From positions 18,405 to 82,404 of the forward strand of contig NZ_AWXB01000063.1 of NCBI RefSeq assembly GCF_000478985.1: 64,000 nt of DNA. Direction: 5' to 3'. Origin of the DNA: Peptoniphilus sp. BV3C26 (GTDB lineage: Bacteria; Bacillota; Clostridia; Tissierellales; Peptoniphilaceae). Position 1 is the first letter of the stretch. Every line of letters starts with the position of its first letter. This document shows, piece by piece, positions 18,281-28,374 of the stretch. A program made the position numbers and the translations under genes. The notes beneath the pieces are model-generated. The model saw only the letters and a list, made by a program, of their open reading frames with translations, searched no databases and was not told the origin of the DNA.

Positions 18281-19083
18281 ATTAAATCCCATTCCTTTAT
18301 GGTTTTTATAACTCCGCCTTCATTGTTGGTAAAAGCAGTTTCTTTTAATTTGTTTTTTAAAGTCTTTCTTGCATTTTTCATAATGTATCCGTATTTAACA
18401 CTTGAAAGCATTTCCATATCATTTTCTTCATCGCCAAAAGCCATAACTTCTTCATTATTTATGTTAAATTTTTCCATAAGTCTTTTTAATGCGGTAAATT
18501 TTGAAATTCCTCCTTGAACAATTTCAAGCATATAGTATTCAGGTAAATTTGTTGGCATTAAATAAAAATTTAAATTATTTTCCACTTTTTCAATTTCTTT
18601 TGATAAGTTGTAAAGATAATTGACATCTCCTACAAAGACACAAGAAAAATACTTTTCATTTTTTTCAAATTTATCTACAAATTTTACAGGAAAATAAAAT
18701 CTTTCAATGTATTTTTTCACTTCCGTACTATAATTGCCATTTAACATTAAAACATTATATTTGCTTTTATAACCATTAACGTGGGTCAAAAAATTGTCAT
18801 CACTGAAATTAGAAAGTTTTAAAATAGTTTCATAATCAAAATAATTTGCATAAATTTCATTTCCCTCATAATCAAAAATTGCATTTCCACTTAGGGTTAC
18901 GAAAGTTAATTTTAAATCATCTGGGAAAAAAGATTTTGCACTGAAAAAATCTCGCCCCGTTGTTACTGCAACTTTTATTCCTTTATCAATTAAATTTTTT
19001 AAATAGTCTATATCTTTAGGATTCACTTCTTTTTTATCATTTAAAAGTGTTCCGTCTAAATCTATCGCAATTAATTTTATCAT
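18277..19083 (-). CDS. HAD-superfamily Cof-type phosphatase
   Basis: A 268-residue cytoplasmic phosphatase. Motif I is AIDLDGTLLND, motif II TTGRDF, and motif IV FGDEENDMEML, with a C2B cap between. Cof-type enzymes act on sugar phosphates or nucleotide-like compounds; the substrate cannot be inferred here. It is the first gene of the run down to pilB and beyond, with GGGGTGA ahead of its ATG. Confidence 0.93.
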   Translation of the reverse strand: MIKLIAIDLDGTLLNDKKEVNPKDIDYLKNLIDKGIKVAVTTGRDFFSAKSFFPDDLKLTFVTLSGNAIFDYEGNEIYANYFDYETILKLSNFSDDNFLTHVNGYKSKYNVLMLNGNYSTEVKKYIERFYFPVKFVDKFEKNEKYFSCVFVGDVNYLYNLSKEIEKVENNLNFYLMPTNLPEYYMLEIVQGGISKFTALKRLMEKFNINNEEVMAFGDEENDMEMLSSVKYGYIMKNARKTLKNKLKETAFTNNEGGVIKTIKEWDLI

Positions 19084-19180
19084 TTTATCACCCCTTAAAT
19101 ATTAGCATAGGAGCTTTTGAGCTTGCAACTTCTTGAATCTTAACCCCTCTTGTTATATTATTACAAAAGGAGGTTTCTAT

Positions 19181-21364
19181 ATGAAAAAAATTATTACATT
19201 TTTCTTAATTGTATTACTTTTGCCAATAAATGTCTTTGCAAATTTAAGTGAAAACAATTCAGAAAATATATCTACTGCAATCACAAAAACTGAGTATACT
19301 TACAAAATTAATGAAAATAAGTCTACAAAAGTTGTAGTTCTTGTTTGTGATTTAAATAATCCTTATTTTAAAATAGATTTAATGACAGGAAAAGGAAAAT
19401 ACACACAAAGAGCAAGTGTTTCAGATATGGCTGATTCTACAAATGCTTTAGCTGCAACTAACGGTGATTTCTTCAACATGGCTCTTCAAGGAGTGCCCGA
19501 AGGCCCTTCAATGGAAGATGGAGTTTTATATTCTTCTCAAAGTATAATAACTGAAGTTTATTGCCTTGGAATTGACGAAAACAATAAAGGAGAAATACTT
19601 CAAATTAAATCCTCGGGATCAGTAACTGCACCTAATGGACAAACTTTTCCCATTGCTGGTTTAAACAGAAGTTATTATTGGTACGATACAACTAAAGAAT
19701 ATTCTCACGAAAGTAAAATTCAAGCTTACAATGATATGTGGGCTGCAAAGTCTCGTGGAGATAAAAAAAATTCGGAAATTTTAGTTGGAGCTGACGGAAC
19801 TATTGAACAAATAAGTGTGGATAAAAATTTCCCTTTTGCTGTTCCTCAAGGAAAAACAATACTTCAAGTGTCAAAAAAAGCCAAAGAATTTTTTGACAAG
19901 AATACAAAAATTGGAGATAAAATTCAAATTGAAAATAATATTTCTCCAAATAAAAACTGGAAATTTTTAATAGGCGGCCACGCCCTTTTAGTTAATGATA
20001 ATAAACCTGTAAAATACACAAAAGATATAAATGTTCTTGGAGGTAGACGTGCAAGAACTGCTGCTGGAGTTTCAAAAGATGGAAGCAAGTTATTCTTATT
20101 AAGTGCAGAAGGAAGGACAAGTCGTTCAGCTGGACTAACTTTAAATGATATGTCTAAAATATTTGTAGAACTCGGCTGTTATAGAGCTTTTAATTTAGAT
20201 GGTGGAGGCTCTACAGCAATGGTTGTAAAAAAACTTGGGGATACTCAAAGAACAAGAATAATAAATCCTGAAAAAAATAATGCCGAAAGAAAAGTTGTAA
20301 ACGGAATTGGACTTCACACTACAGCCCCTGCAACTGGAATTCTTGCAGGTTTTAAAATTGCAGGTCCTGATACTTTATATATAGGTCAATCTGCAAAGTA
20401 TTCAATAAAGAGTGCTTGGGATACAAATTTAATTCCCATGGATATAAAAAATATAGGCTATTCAGTCTATGATATGAGCGGTCAAGAAACAAATTGGAAT
20501 GGAGAATATTTCCTTGCAACAATTCCTGGACCTATAGATATAGCCATAACCAGTGCCGATGGTATAAGCGGTTTAAAAACCGTTAATATTAAAGATTTAA
20601 GCGACTTAAAAGATTTGCAAGTTATTCCAAGTATGGAAATTGTAGGTAATAATTCACAAGTCGATTTGCAATTTAAAGGAATTGACAATAGTAATAAAAG
20701 CTTTGATTTAAATCCGCAAATTTTTACTATTTCATCTGATGATGGAGTAATTTCAGATTTTGGAAATGGAAAAATTTTAATTAATGAAATGATAAATCCT
20801 TATATTACTTTAAATATTCAAAACGGAAATAGAAAATTTCAAACAATTTTACTTTCTAAGGATGCATCTACAATTAAAATGAAAATAAATGATCAAAATT
20901 ACTTTGTAAATAATATTCCCGGTAAAATGGACGCAAAGCCTTTTGTTAAAAACTCAAGAACTCTTGTGCCTATAAGATTTATTGTTGAAGCTTTAAAGGG
21001 AGATGTAAATTGGAATTCTGAAAATAAAACTGTTGAAGTAAAAATTGCAGATAAAAATATTTTAATTCCTATTAATTCAGAATCTGTAAGTGTTAACGGA
21101 CAAAATGAAAAAATTGATTCCCCTGCCCTTATAAAAGAAAATAGGACTTATGTTCCCATAAGATTTATTTCAGAAACAATAGGAATGAAGGTTTTATATA
21201 ATGATAAAAATAGAGAAATAACTATTGTAGATACAAGCAAGTCAGTAAATAAAAATACTGTACCTAATTCTGAAAATAAGGAAAATATAAATTCCAATAA
21301 TAAGCAAAATAAGAACGTGCAACAAAATAATAATAATAATTCAAAAGATTTAACTAATAATTAA
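19181..21364 (+). CDS. Secreted phosphodiester glycosidase (NAGPA-like) with CuAO_N1 repeats
   Basis: About 727 residues. The ATG at 19181, behind AAAGGAGG, opens a signal peptide (MKKIITFFLIVLLLPINVFA), so the longer frame from 19133 is not used. The NAGPA domain (about 100-385) has ATNGDFFNM and FNLDGGGSTAMV. The family hydrolyses glycosidic bonds to phosphodiesters, and wall teichoic acid or exopolysaccharide is a possible target. A beta-rich linker follows. Two CuAO_N1 units come next (SRTLVPIRFIVEALKGDVNW and NRTYVPIRFISETIGMKV), then an Asn/Lys-rich tail. It is the only + gene between two reverse-strand operons. Confidence 0.87.
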   Translation: MKKIITFFLIVLLLPINVFANLSENNSENISTAITKTEYTYKINENKSTKVVVLVCDLNNPYFKIDLMTGKGKYTQRASVSDMADSTNALAATNGDFFNMALQGVPEGPSMEDGVLYSSQSIITEVYCLGIDENNKGEILQIKSSGSVTAPNGQTFPIAGLNRSYYWYDTTKEYSHESKIQAYNDMWAAKSRGDKKNSEILVGADGTIEQISVDKNFPFAVPQGKTILQVSKKAKEFFDKNTKIGDKIQIENNISPNKNWKFLIGGHALLVNDNKPVKYTKDINVLGGRRARTAAGVSKDGSKLFLLSAEGRTSRSAGLTLNDMSKIFVELGCYRAFNLDGGGSTAMVVKKLGDTQRTRIINPEKNNAERKVVNGIGLHTTAPATGILAGFKIAGPDTLYIGQSAKYSIKSAWDTNLIPMDIKNIGYSVYDMSGQETNWNGEYFLATIPGPIDIAITSADGISGLKTVNIKDLSDLKDLQVIPSMEIVGNNSQVDLQFKGIDNSNKSFDLNPQIFTISSDDGVISDFGNGKILINEMINPYITLNIQNGNRKFQTILLSKDASTIKMKINDQNYFVNNIPGKMDAKPFVKNSRTLVPIRFIVEALKGDVNWNSENKTVEVKIADKNILIPINSESVSVNGQNEKIDSPALIKENRTYVPIRFISETIGMKVLYNDKNREITIVDTSKSVNKNTVPNSENKENINSNNKQNKNVQQNNNNNSKDLTNN

Positions 21365-21381
21365 AAATAATTTATGGTAAG

Positions 21382-21416
21382 AAAAAACTCGCCCTATTTT
21401 GGACGAGTTTTCTTAT
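21382..21416. terminator. Bidirectional terminator between glycosidase and sensor kinase
   Basis: Hairpin with arms AAAACTCG and CGAGTTTT around a CC/GG inner pair, with T-rich flanks on both strands. It lies between the two converging stop codons. Confidence 0.8.
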
Positions 21417-21418
21417 TA

Positions 21419-23518
21419 TTAAAAAGTTATAGTTTGTTTAAATAAATCTCCGTCAATGGAAATATTAAATTTTCCTCCTTGGGCTTCGACAAAAGATTTT
21501 GCTATAGATAAACCTATACCAGAGCCTTCTGAATTTCTTGCACTATCTGCTCTTGTAAATCTTTCAAAAAGGCTTTGACTATCTATGTTAAGCTCATAAT
21601 TTGCAATATTTTTTATTATTAAATACAATTTCACATCTTTTATTAAATCAATGTAAACTCTCGTCCCCTTTAGAGCATACTTATAAATATTACTCATAAT
21701 ATTATCAAGAACTCTTTGAGTTTTATTTGCATCTAAATACAATATAGTTGGTTGATCAGATAAATTTAGCTTTATTTCTAAATGTTTTTCATCAAATTTA
21801 TCCTGCCATTCCCCAAGGACTTGATAAAGCATTTCCTTTAAATCTATCCTCTCAGGTTTTATTTCTATAACTCCTGAAGAAATTTTTGAAATTTCAAAAA
21901 GATCTTCAATTAAATTTTTTATTCTTATACTTTTTTCAAATATTATTTCAGAGTATTTTTTTATATCTTCCTCTTTTAAATCATTGTTTTTCAAAAGTTC
22001 TGAATAATTAATTATAGAAGTAAGCGGAGTTTTTAAATCGTGAGAAACATTTGTAATAAGCTCAGATTTTAACTTTTCGCTTTTTATAGCATCATTAACT
22101 GCATTTTGAAGGTTAGAATTAATATTATTTAAATTGTCTGAAAGCTTATCAAAGCCTCTTACATTTTTAATTTTGTCATCAAAGTTTCCATCTTTCATTT
22201 TTTCAGTCTTTGCAATAATATTTTTAAACTCTTTTAAATTTTTATAAATGAACAGAAAAACAAAGACTAAAAATATAAGCCAACAAATTATTAAGATTTC
22301 TCTGTAGTAATCAATTCCAAATACGCTCGCCGCAAAGACACCAAGTAAAAATAAAAATACAAAAATAATAATAAGCTTGATTCCGTTTAAGTTCCCCAAA
22401 CCGAATACTGATTGAATAGCATTTATAAGACGCAAGCCAGCAGAATTTTCTATAACTTTTGAATTTGTTCTATTTATCCACAAATCTTTTATTAAAAATA
22501 CAAGTAAAAATAATAAAAGACTTAAAATCACTTTTGATAATAAGTAAATGTTGAAATTTTTATTAAATACTCTTATAAAACTTTCATTGTATAAAATAAC
22601 ATTATCTAAAACTTTCCACGATACTCTAAAAGTAATGGCTAATAGAAGTAAAAAGAATAAAATATAAATTTCCAAAGGAATTTTAAATAATATTTCTTTA
22701 AATTTTCCTTCCAGTTTTGAGTTTTTAAAAGAAAAGGCAAATATTATAAGACCTAAAGCATAAATATTTAAAAATATTTTAGTTATAGGGACTGTATAAG
22801 CTAAAGAATTTAAAGTATTTATAAAGTTTGAAAATTCCTTGGATTTATAATTTACAGCATAATAAAAATTTAGGGATTTTATGTCCTTGCTATTAATATT
22901 TTTATAAATGTCATATAAATTTCTTTTAAAATCCTTAACAAAATCTTCTCCCATATAATTTTTTGAAAGTTCAAATTCTCCAAAAGTTCCTTTTAACTTT
23001 TCATAATTATCCTTTATCTTTACCTCTCCGTCCCTGCAAACTCCCTTTACAACATAATCTTCATTTAAATTTTCAATATCCTGTGGGTCTTCTTGATCAT
23101 AAGTATCCATATTAGATAAATATCTTGTAGAAAATTTGTTTGCTTTTGCGTTATATTCTTTAATTACTTTTTCTTCGTCATAACTTCCTTGAGGACCTTC
23201 AAATACAAGATTATCATATCTGTCAGTTACTACGATTCTATCGTCTGTTGCCGTTACATAAAGGGAAGATTGGTCTATAGGTTTAATTTTTTTATAAGAT
23301 CTTATGGCAAATTTTATAATCGAACTTCTATTGTCTTCTCTCTTATATAAAGTACCACCTAAAAAATCTTTTAAATAAAAATTTATACTTGTTCCAAAAT
23401 CATTTTTTATAGAATAAATTTTATTATGAGAAAAAATAAATATAAAAGAAAAAATTATGAAAGTCCAAATAAGCAAAAATTTTACCATATATTTTTGATT
23501 TTCAAAATATTTTTTCAA
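21419..23518 (-). CDS. Sensor histidine kinase
   Basis: A 699-residue membrane kinase. One N-terminal membrane segment is followed by an extracytoplasmic domain of about 200 residues, a group of hydrophobic segments (about 240-400) and a HAMP-like linker. HisKA has the phosphoacceptor in NVSHDLKTPLTSIINY. The ATPase domain shows an N-box LDNIMSNIYKYAL and a G-box GSGIGLSIAKSF. The start is TTG at 23518 after AAGGAG, just beyond the response-regulator stop. The signal is unknown. The large multi-pass sensor fits envelope stress sensing, but that is a guess. Confidence 0.93.
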   Translation of the reverse strand: MKKYFENQKYMVKFLLIWTFIIFSFIFIFSHNKIYSIKNDFGTSINFYLKDFLGGTLYKREDNRSSIIKFAIRSYKKIKPIDQSSLYVTATDDRIVVTDRYDNLVFEGPQGSYDEEKVIKEYNAKANKFSTRYLSNMDTYDQEDPQDIENLNEDYVVKGVCRDGEVKIKDNYEKLKGTFGEFELSKNYMGEDFVKDFKRNLYDIYKNINSKDIKSLNFYYAVNYKSKEFSNFINTLNSLAYTVPITKIFLNIYALGLIIFAFSFKNSKLEGKFKEILFKIPLEIYILFFLLLLAITFRVSWKVLDNVILYNESFIRVFNKNFNIYLLSKVILSLLLFLLVFLIKDLWINRTNSKVIENSAGLRLINAIQSVFGLGNLNGIKLIIIFVFLFLLGVFAASVFGIDYYREILIICWLIFLVFVFLFIYKNLKEFKNIIAKTEKMKDGNFDDKIKNVRGFDKLSDNLNNINSNLQNAVNDAIKSEKLKSELITNVSHDLKTPLTSIINYSELLKNNDLKEEDIKKYSEIIFEKSIRIKNLIEDLFEISKISSGVIEIKPERIDLKEMLYQVLGEWQDKFDEKHLEIKLNLSDQPTILYLDANKTQRVLDNIMSNIYKYALKGTRVYIDLIKDVKLYLIIKNIANYELNIDSQSLFERFTRADSARNSEGSGIGLSIAKSFVEAQGGKFNISIDGDLFKQTITF

Positions 23519-23522
23519 AATA

Positions 23523-24221
23523 TCAACTCCTTGAAGGATCTACAAATTTATATCCCAGACCCCATTGAACTTTTAAATAAACAGGCTTTTTAGGATCAAC
23601 TTCAATTTTCTCTCTTATTCTTCTAATGTGAACAGTTACTGTCTTTGAATCTATGGCAGGTTCATTCCAAATCCTTTCATATATTTCATCTATACTGAAA
23701 ACTCTATTGGGATTTGTCATTAAAAGTTCCAAAATTTTATATTCAAGAAAAGTTAAGTCGATTTTTTTATTTTGCAAATAAATTGTTTTTTCAGATTTAT
23801 TTAATCGAACACTGCCTATTATAATCTCATCTTTTTTTTCATTGTCCTTATAGTTGTTATACCTTCTTAAAGTTGCATTTACCCTTGCCATTAGCTCTAA
23901 AGGGTTAAAAGGCTTGGTTATATAATCATCAGCACCTATATTTAAACCTATAACCTTATCATAATCTTCACTTTTTGCAGATAAAATAATAATCGGCACA
24001 TAAGAATCTTCCCTAATTTTAATTATAGCTTCTTCCCCATTCATTACAGGCATCATTAAATCCATAATTATTAGGTCCGGTTTTTCTTCTTTATATTTTT
24101 TTACAGCTTCTTTTCCATCTGATGCAAAAATTACATTATACTTTTCGTTATTTAAATAAATTCCAATTAAATCTCTTATTTCTTTTTCATCTTCCGCTAC
24201 AAGTATTTTATAAGTATCCAT
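23523..24221 (-). CDS. OmpR-family response regulator
   Basis: A receiver domain with acidic pocket AEDEKE, phosphoacceptor in DLIIMDLMMPVMNG and Lys in ILSAKSED, joined to a winged-helix DNA-binding domain (about 135-230; DSKTVTVHIRRIREKI). The ATG at 24221 is used because the upstream ATG at 24233 is part of the GGAGGTAAAA ribosome site. It pairs with the kinase gene four bases downstream. Confidence 0.96.
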   Translation of the reverse strand: MDTYKILVAEDEKEIRDLIGIYLNNEKYNVIFASDGKEAVKKYKEEKPDLIIMDLMMPVMNGEEAIIKIREDSYVPIIILSAKSEDYDKVIGLNIGADDYITKPFNPLELMARVNATLRRYNNYKDNEKKDEIIIGSVRLNKSEKTIYLQNKKIDLTFLEYKILELLMTNPNRVFSIDEIYERIWNEPAIDSKTVTVHIRRIREKIEVDPKKPVYLKVQWGLGYKFVDPSRS

Positions 24222-24332
24222 TTTTACCTCCACAATTATAATAACAAGATTATATAAAATTAAAGTTTAATATTTCTTACATTTTTATTAATTTCTTTAT
24301 TTTTATCTTAATTATAACATCAGAGCGATTTC

Positions 24333-24341
24333 TGTTATAAT
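24333..24341 (+). promoter_or_regulatory. Extended -10 promoter of rqcH
   Basis: TGT-TATAAT ends 17 bases before the rqcH ATG. That implies a 5' leader of only about 10 bases, just long enough for the GAGGTGATGAA ribosome site. Confidence 0.45.
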
Positions 24342-24358
24342 TTTTATGAGGTGATGAA

Positions 24359-26047
24359 ATGGCATTTGATGGAATTGTCATGATGGCTCTTGTTGATGAA
24401 TTAAGAGAAAAAATATTAAATTTAAAAATAGAAAAAATTTACCAACCAAATAAAAATGAAATTCTTATTGCCCTTAGGGGAAAAGAAAAATTTAAACTTT
24501 TTATTTCCGTTGCAAATAATCCGAGGATTAATTTAACGGAAAAAAACTTTGAAAACCCTGTGCAAGCTCCTACCTTTTGTATGGTTTTGAGAAAACATCT
24601 TCAAGGAGGACTTGTAAAAGATATAAGACAATTTAAAACTGACAGAATTTTTTATTTGGATGTTTTAAGTAAAAATGAATTGGGAGATGAAGTTTTAAAA
24701 ACTTTAATAGTTGAAATTATGGGAAAATATTCAAACATAATTTTGACTGAAAATAACAAAATAATTGATTCTATAAAAAGAATCCCCCTTTCCCTTTCAA
24801 GAGTAAGACAAATTCTTCCAGGACTTATATATTCTGAAGATCCTATAAGTACAAAACTTGATCCTCGCACAATAAGTAAAGAAGATTTTAAAATTTTATT
24901 TGAAAAGGACGAAACTTCAAAAGCTTTTAAAAAATTTTTTATGAATAATTTTACTGGCATAAGTCCTCTTATTGCAAGAGAACTTTGCCTTATTTTAAAA
25001 GTTGATGAAGATGCTCCAAAAAATGCAATTTCTTATGATGATAATTTTTATGATGCATTTATAAATTTTTATAAAAATTTAAAGCCCTTTAAGGCAAGAG
25101 AAATTTACGTTGATAAAAAACTTTTTGATTATGCAGCTTTTGAACCCTTATCCTATCAAGGGCAGGAAATGGTTGCTTTTAATAGCATTTCAAATTTAAT
25201 TGAAGAATTTTCAGATAAGAAATATGAAAATTCTATTTCAAATGAACTGGAAAATGAATTAAAAAAACTTGTGGAAAAAAATTTAAATAGGCAAGTTTCT
25301 AAACTTGAAAAGTTGAATTTTGAAATGGAAGAAGCTAAAAATCGTGATATTTATAAAGTTTATGGAGATTTAATTTCTTCAAATTTTTATAGAATTGAAA
25401 ACAACATCAAGGAAATATCTCTTGAAAATTTTTATGACAATATGAAACTTATAAAAATTCCCCTTGATCAGAAGTTAAATCCCCAACTAAACGCTCAAAA
25501 ATATTACAAAAAATTTCAAAAACTTAAAAATAGAGAAATGTTTTTAAAAGATCAAATTGAAAATACGAAATCATCTATTGAATATTTAAAAAGCGTCCTT
25601 TTAAATATAAGCTTATGCGAAAATTCTTCCGAACTTAAAGAAATTCATGAAGAATTAAAAGAAACTGGTTATATAAACAAAAAAGCTAATAAAAAAATTA
25701 AAAAATCATCAATTATGGAATTTAAAACTGATGACGGTTTTACAATTTTAGTTGGAAAAAATAACAGACAAAATGAAGAACTTACTTTCAAAATTGCTAC
25801 AAGGGACAGTCTTTGGTTTCACGTTCAAGCTTCCACCGGATCTCATGTCCTTATTAAATATGACGGCAGAAATTATTCTGTTAACGCTATTGAAAAAGCT
25901 GCACAACTTGCAAAAAAATTTTCTTCAGAAAAATTTTCAAATAACGTCCCTGTTGATTACACTTTAAAAAAATTTGTAAAAAGGCATCCTGCCAAAATTC
26001 CAGGACTTGTATTATACACTGACTTTAAAACCATTATAGTAAAATAA
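24359..26047 (+). CDS. rqcH: Ribosome quality control protein RqcH (NFACT family)
   Basis: A 562-residue protein that binds stalled 50S subunits and adds C-terminal Ala tails to incomplete chains. NFACT-N opens MAFDGIVMMALVDELREKI and holds the Ala-tailing motif region NNPRINLTEKNFENP. Helix-hairpin-helix segments (about 180-260) follow, then a long coiled coil (about 280-430) and NFACT-R with DSLWFHVQASTGSHVLIKY. It has also been called a fibronectin-binding protein (FbpA/Rqc2). It is a single-gene unit. Confidence 0.95.
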   Translation: MAFDGIVMMALVDELREKILNLKIEKIYQPNKNEILIALRGKEKFKLFISVANNPRINLTEKNFENPVQAPTFCMVLRKHLQGGLVKDIRQFKTDRIFYLDVLSKNELGDEVLKTLIVEIMGKYSNIILTENNKIIDSIKRIPLSLSRVRQILPGLIYSEDPISTKLDPRTISKEDFKILFEKDETSKAFKKFFMNNFTGISPLIARELCLILKVDEDAPKNAISYDDNFYDAFINFYKNLKPFKAREIYVDKKLFDYAAFEPLSYQGQEMVAFNSISNLIEEFSDKKYENSISNELENELKKLVEKNLNRQVSKLEKLNFEMEEAKNRDIYKVYGDLISSNFYRIENNIKEISLENFYDNMKLIKIPLDQKLNPQLNAQKYYKKFQKLKNREMFLKDQIENTKSSIEYLKSVLLNISLCENSSELKEIHEELKETGYINKKANKKIKKSSIMEFKTDDGFTILVGKNNRQNEELTFKIATRDSLWFHVQASTGSHVLIKYDGRNYSVNAIEKAAQLAKKFSSEKFSNNVPVDYTLKKFVKRHPAKIPGLVLYTDFKTIIVK

Positions 26048-26073
26048 GAGCCTAAATAGGCTCCTATTTTTTT
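26048..26073 (+). terminator. Terminator of rqcH
   Basis: GAGCC-TAAATA-GGCTC hairpin directly after the rqcH stop, followed by a run of seven T. Confidence 0.85.
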
Positions 26074-26121
26074 CTTATTTAATTTTTATTATGTAAATTA
26101 ATTTTTTCTTTTTAGAATTTT

Positions 26122-26152
26122 TACAAAATAACAGAGCTTGTGCCCTGCTATT
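26122..26152 (-). terminator. Terminator of the TrpR-like gene
   Basis: Directly after the stop, the reverse strand folds an 11-bp stem (two G-U pairs) around an ACAA loop at 26127-26152 and ends in TTTTGT. Confidence 0.6.
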
Positions 26153-26153
26153 T

Positions 26154-26468
26154 CTAATTTGGTTTTTTCTTTGAAAAATCTATTCCTAATCTTTCTAAAA
26201 CTAATTTATATCCGTCACTTCCGTAATTAAGTGATCTGTTAATTCTTGATATTGTTGCTGTGCTTGCTCCTGTCTCATCTTCAATTTCATGATATGTTTT
26301 ATTTTCAACTAAAAGTTTTACTACTTCAAGTCTTTGAGATATTGCTTGAATTTCTTTTACGGTACAGATATCATCAAAAAATCTATAACATTCTTCTAAA
26401 TCTTTTAATTGTAAAATGGCTTCAAAAAGTCCATCCGTTTGCTTGCTTTTAATTTTTGAATTGTACAT
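26154..26468 (-). CDS. YerC/YecD family TrpR-related regulator
   Basis: A 104-residue all-helical protein. The helix-turn-helix is KTYHEIEDETGASTATISRINRSLNYG, the TrpR-superfamily pattern. The N-terminal ECYRFFDDICTVKEIQAISQRLEVVKLL matches the YerC/YecD branch, which is not known to bind tryptophan. It stands alone with its own terminator. The regulon is unknown. Confidence 0.92.
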   Translation of the reverse strand: MYNSKIKSKQTDGLFEAILQLKDLEECYRFFDDICTVKEIQAISQRLEVVKLLVENKTYHEIEDETGASTATISRINRSLNYGSDGYKLVLERLGIDFSKKKPN

Positions 26469-26580
26469 TTTTACCTCCTAACCCATTTATGCGTAACTAT
26501 ATTAACAGTTTTGCACACTAAAGTCAAGAAAATTATATTTTTTTCTAAATTATTTATTATTATTTTATATTTTATGTAAA

Positions 26581-26600
26581 AAAAGCCCCTAAGGGCTTTT
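26581..26600. terminator. Terminator downstream of rubrerythrin
   Basis: AAAAGCCC-CTAA-GGGCTTTT with T-rich tails on both strands. It lies 14 bases after the rubrerythrin stop and faces the upstream region of the TrpR-like gene. Confidence 0.8.
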
Positions 26601-26613
26601 AATTAATTTTTTA

Positions 26614-27159
26614 TTAATATTCAACGAATTTTGAAGATTTTGTTCCGCAAATTGGGCAAGTTTCTTCACTTGCATCGAATGTTATATATCCACAAATTGG
26701 GCAAAGGAAAATTTTATCAGCTTGAAGATCTTTTCCATTGTCAACGTCTTCTTTTGCTTTTAAAAATCTTACTTCATGAACTTTTTCAGCTTCTATTGCA
26801 AATCTCATTGCTTTTACTGCTTCTTTTTCTCCTTGCATTTCAGCTACTGCTATATATGCTGGATACATTTGTGTAAATTCAAATCTTTCTCCATTTGCAG
26901 CACCTTGTAAATTTTCTGAAGTTTCTCCAATTCCAAATCCTGCACCTGATACAACTGTAAAGTCTCCCTTTACATCTTTAAGGGCATTGAAGTGTAATTT
27001 TGCATGAACTCTTTCTGCTTCACTTGTTGCATCAAAAAGTCTTTTTACATTTTTAAAACCGTCTTTTTCTGCTTTTTCTCCCCAAATTCCATATCTCATG
27101 TGAGCTTGGCTTTCTCCACCGAATGCAGATCTTAAATTTTCACTTGTCATTTGATTCAT
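26614..27159 (-). CDS. rbr: Rubrerythrin
   Basis: A 181-residue NADH-linked peroxidase component of anaerobes that reduces hydrogen peroxide. The diiron four-helix domain has ligands in ESQAHMRY, EAERVHAKLH, EMQGEKEAV and EAEKVHEVRF. The C-terminal rubredoxin-like site is CPICGYI...CPICGTK. Length is normal, so the enzyme looks functional. The ATG follows GGGAGG, with a strong promoter upstream. Confidence 0.97.
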   Translation of the reverse strand: MNQMTSENLRSAFGGESQAHMRYGIWGEKAEKDGFKNVKRLFDATSEAERVHAKLHFNALKDVKGDFTVVSGAGFGIGETSENLQGAANGERFEFTQMYPAYIAVAEMQGEKEAVKAMRFAIEAEKVHEVRFLKAKEDVDNGKDLQADKIFLCPICGYITFDASEETCPICGTKSSKFVEY

Positions 27160-27205
27160 TATTTTTTCCTCCCAAATTTCATTATATTAATTAACCACTA
27201 ATATT

Positions 27206-27234
27206 ATTATACAAAATGTACTAAAATTAAGCAA
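27206..27234 (-). promoter_or_regulatory. Promoter of rubrerythrin
   Basis: Reverse-strand TTGCTT (27229-27234), 17-base spacer, TATAAT (27206-27211), about 45 bases before the rbr ATG. No obvious PerR-type inverted repeat was recognised. Confidence 0.65.
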
Positions 27235-27244
27235 TTTAAATGAA

Positions 27245-27275
27245 AATAACGTGATTATTAATTAACCACGTTATT
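27245..27275 (-). terminator. Terminator of the rpmE-yqhQ-prmC-prfA unit
   Basis: AATAACGTG and CACGTTATT arms around a 13-base loop, followed by TTTTCATTT on the reverse strand, shortly after prfA. Confidence 0.65.
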
Positions 27276-27294
27276 ATAAAAATTATTTAAATTT

Positions 27295-28374
27295 TTAATT
27301 TAATTCTTTATCCATATTTTCAATTTTTTTTGCTTGTGAATATTGAGTAAGTGCATCTATTAATTCATCAAGTTCTCCGTCATTTATTGCATCTATTTTA
27401 TGACTTGTAAGCCCTATTCTATGGTCTGTTACTCTTCCTTGGGGATAATTGTATGTCCTTATTCTTTCAGACCTATCTCCTGTTCCTATCTGGTTTTTCT
27501 TTTCTGCTGATAATTCTTTATTTTGCTCTTGTATTTTCATGTCATAGAGTTTTGTTTTTAATATTTTCATAGCTTTTTCTTTGTTTCTAAGTTGACTTTT
27601 CTCATCTTGCATTGAAATAACTATGCCTGTTGGAATATGGGTAAGCCTTACTGCTGAGTCTGTGGTGTTTACACATTGTCCACCATTTCCTGAAGCTCTG
27701 AAAACGTCGATTTGAATGTCCTGCGGATTTATTTCCACTTCTACATCTTCTGCTTCTGGTAGGACTGCTACTGTTGCTGTTGATGTATGAATTCTTCCTC
27801 CGCTTTCGGTTTCAGGTACTCTTTGAACTCTATGAACTCCTGATTCAAATTTTAGTTTTGAATAGGCTCCTTTACCTTCAATCATAAATACAACTTCTTT
27901 ATAACCACCAATTCCTATTTCATTTGTGGACATTACATCTACTTTCCAGCCGTTTCTTTCTGCATATCTTGTGTATTGTCTAAATAAAACTCCGGCAAAA
28001 AGTGCAGCTTCATCTCCGCCGACGCCTGCTCTTATTTCAACTATAACATTTCTGTTGTCATTAGGATCTTTTGGCACTAAAAGTATTTTCAATTCTTCTT
28101 CTATTTCTGAGACTTTATCTTCATCTTCTTTTAATTCTTCTTTAACGAGTTCTTTCATTTCATCGTCAAGTTTTTCTTGAAGCATTTTCTTTAAGTCTTC
28201 TATATTTTCTTTTGTGCTTTTATATTCTTTATATTTCTCAACTATAGGTCCTAAATTGGCATACTCTATAGATACTTTTTGGAATAATTCTGAATTGTTT
28301 ATAACATTAACATCAATAAGTTGTTTTTCCAGTTCCTTATATTTTTCTTGAAACACTTCTAAATTTTCAAACAT
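27295..28374 (-). CDS. prfA: Peptide chain release factor 1
   Basis: A 359-residue RF1 that ends translation at UAA and UAG. The catalytic GGQ is in [20 protein letters not shown], and the codon-recognition region is [22 protein letters not shown]. The start overlaps the prmC stop (TAATG), so the factor and the enzyme that methylates its GGQ glutamine are translated together. Confidence 0.97.
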   Translation of the reverse strand: MFENLEVFQEKYKELEKQLIDVNVINNSELFQKVSIEYANLGPIVEKYKEYKSTKENIEDLKKMLQEKLDDEMKELVKEELKEDEDKVSEIEEELKILLVPKDPNDNRNVIVEIRAGVGGDEAALFAGVLFRQYTRYAERNGWKVDVMSTNEIGIGGYKEVVFMIEGKGAYSKLKFESGVHRVQRVPETESGGRIHTSTATVAVLPEAEDVEVEINPQDIQIDVFRASGNGGQCVNTTDSAVRLTHIPTGIVISMQDEKSQLRNKEKAMKILKTKLYDMKIQEQNKELSAEKKNQIGTGDRSERIRTYNYPQGRVTDHRIGLTSHKIDAINDGELDELIDALTQYSQAKKIENMDKELN

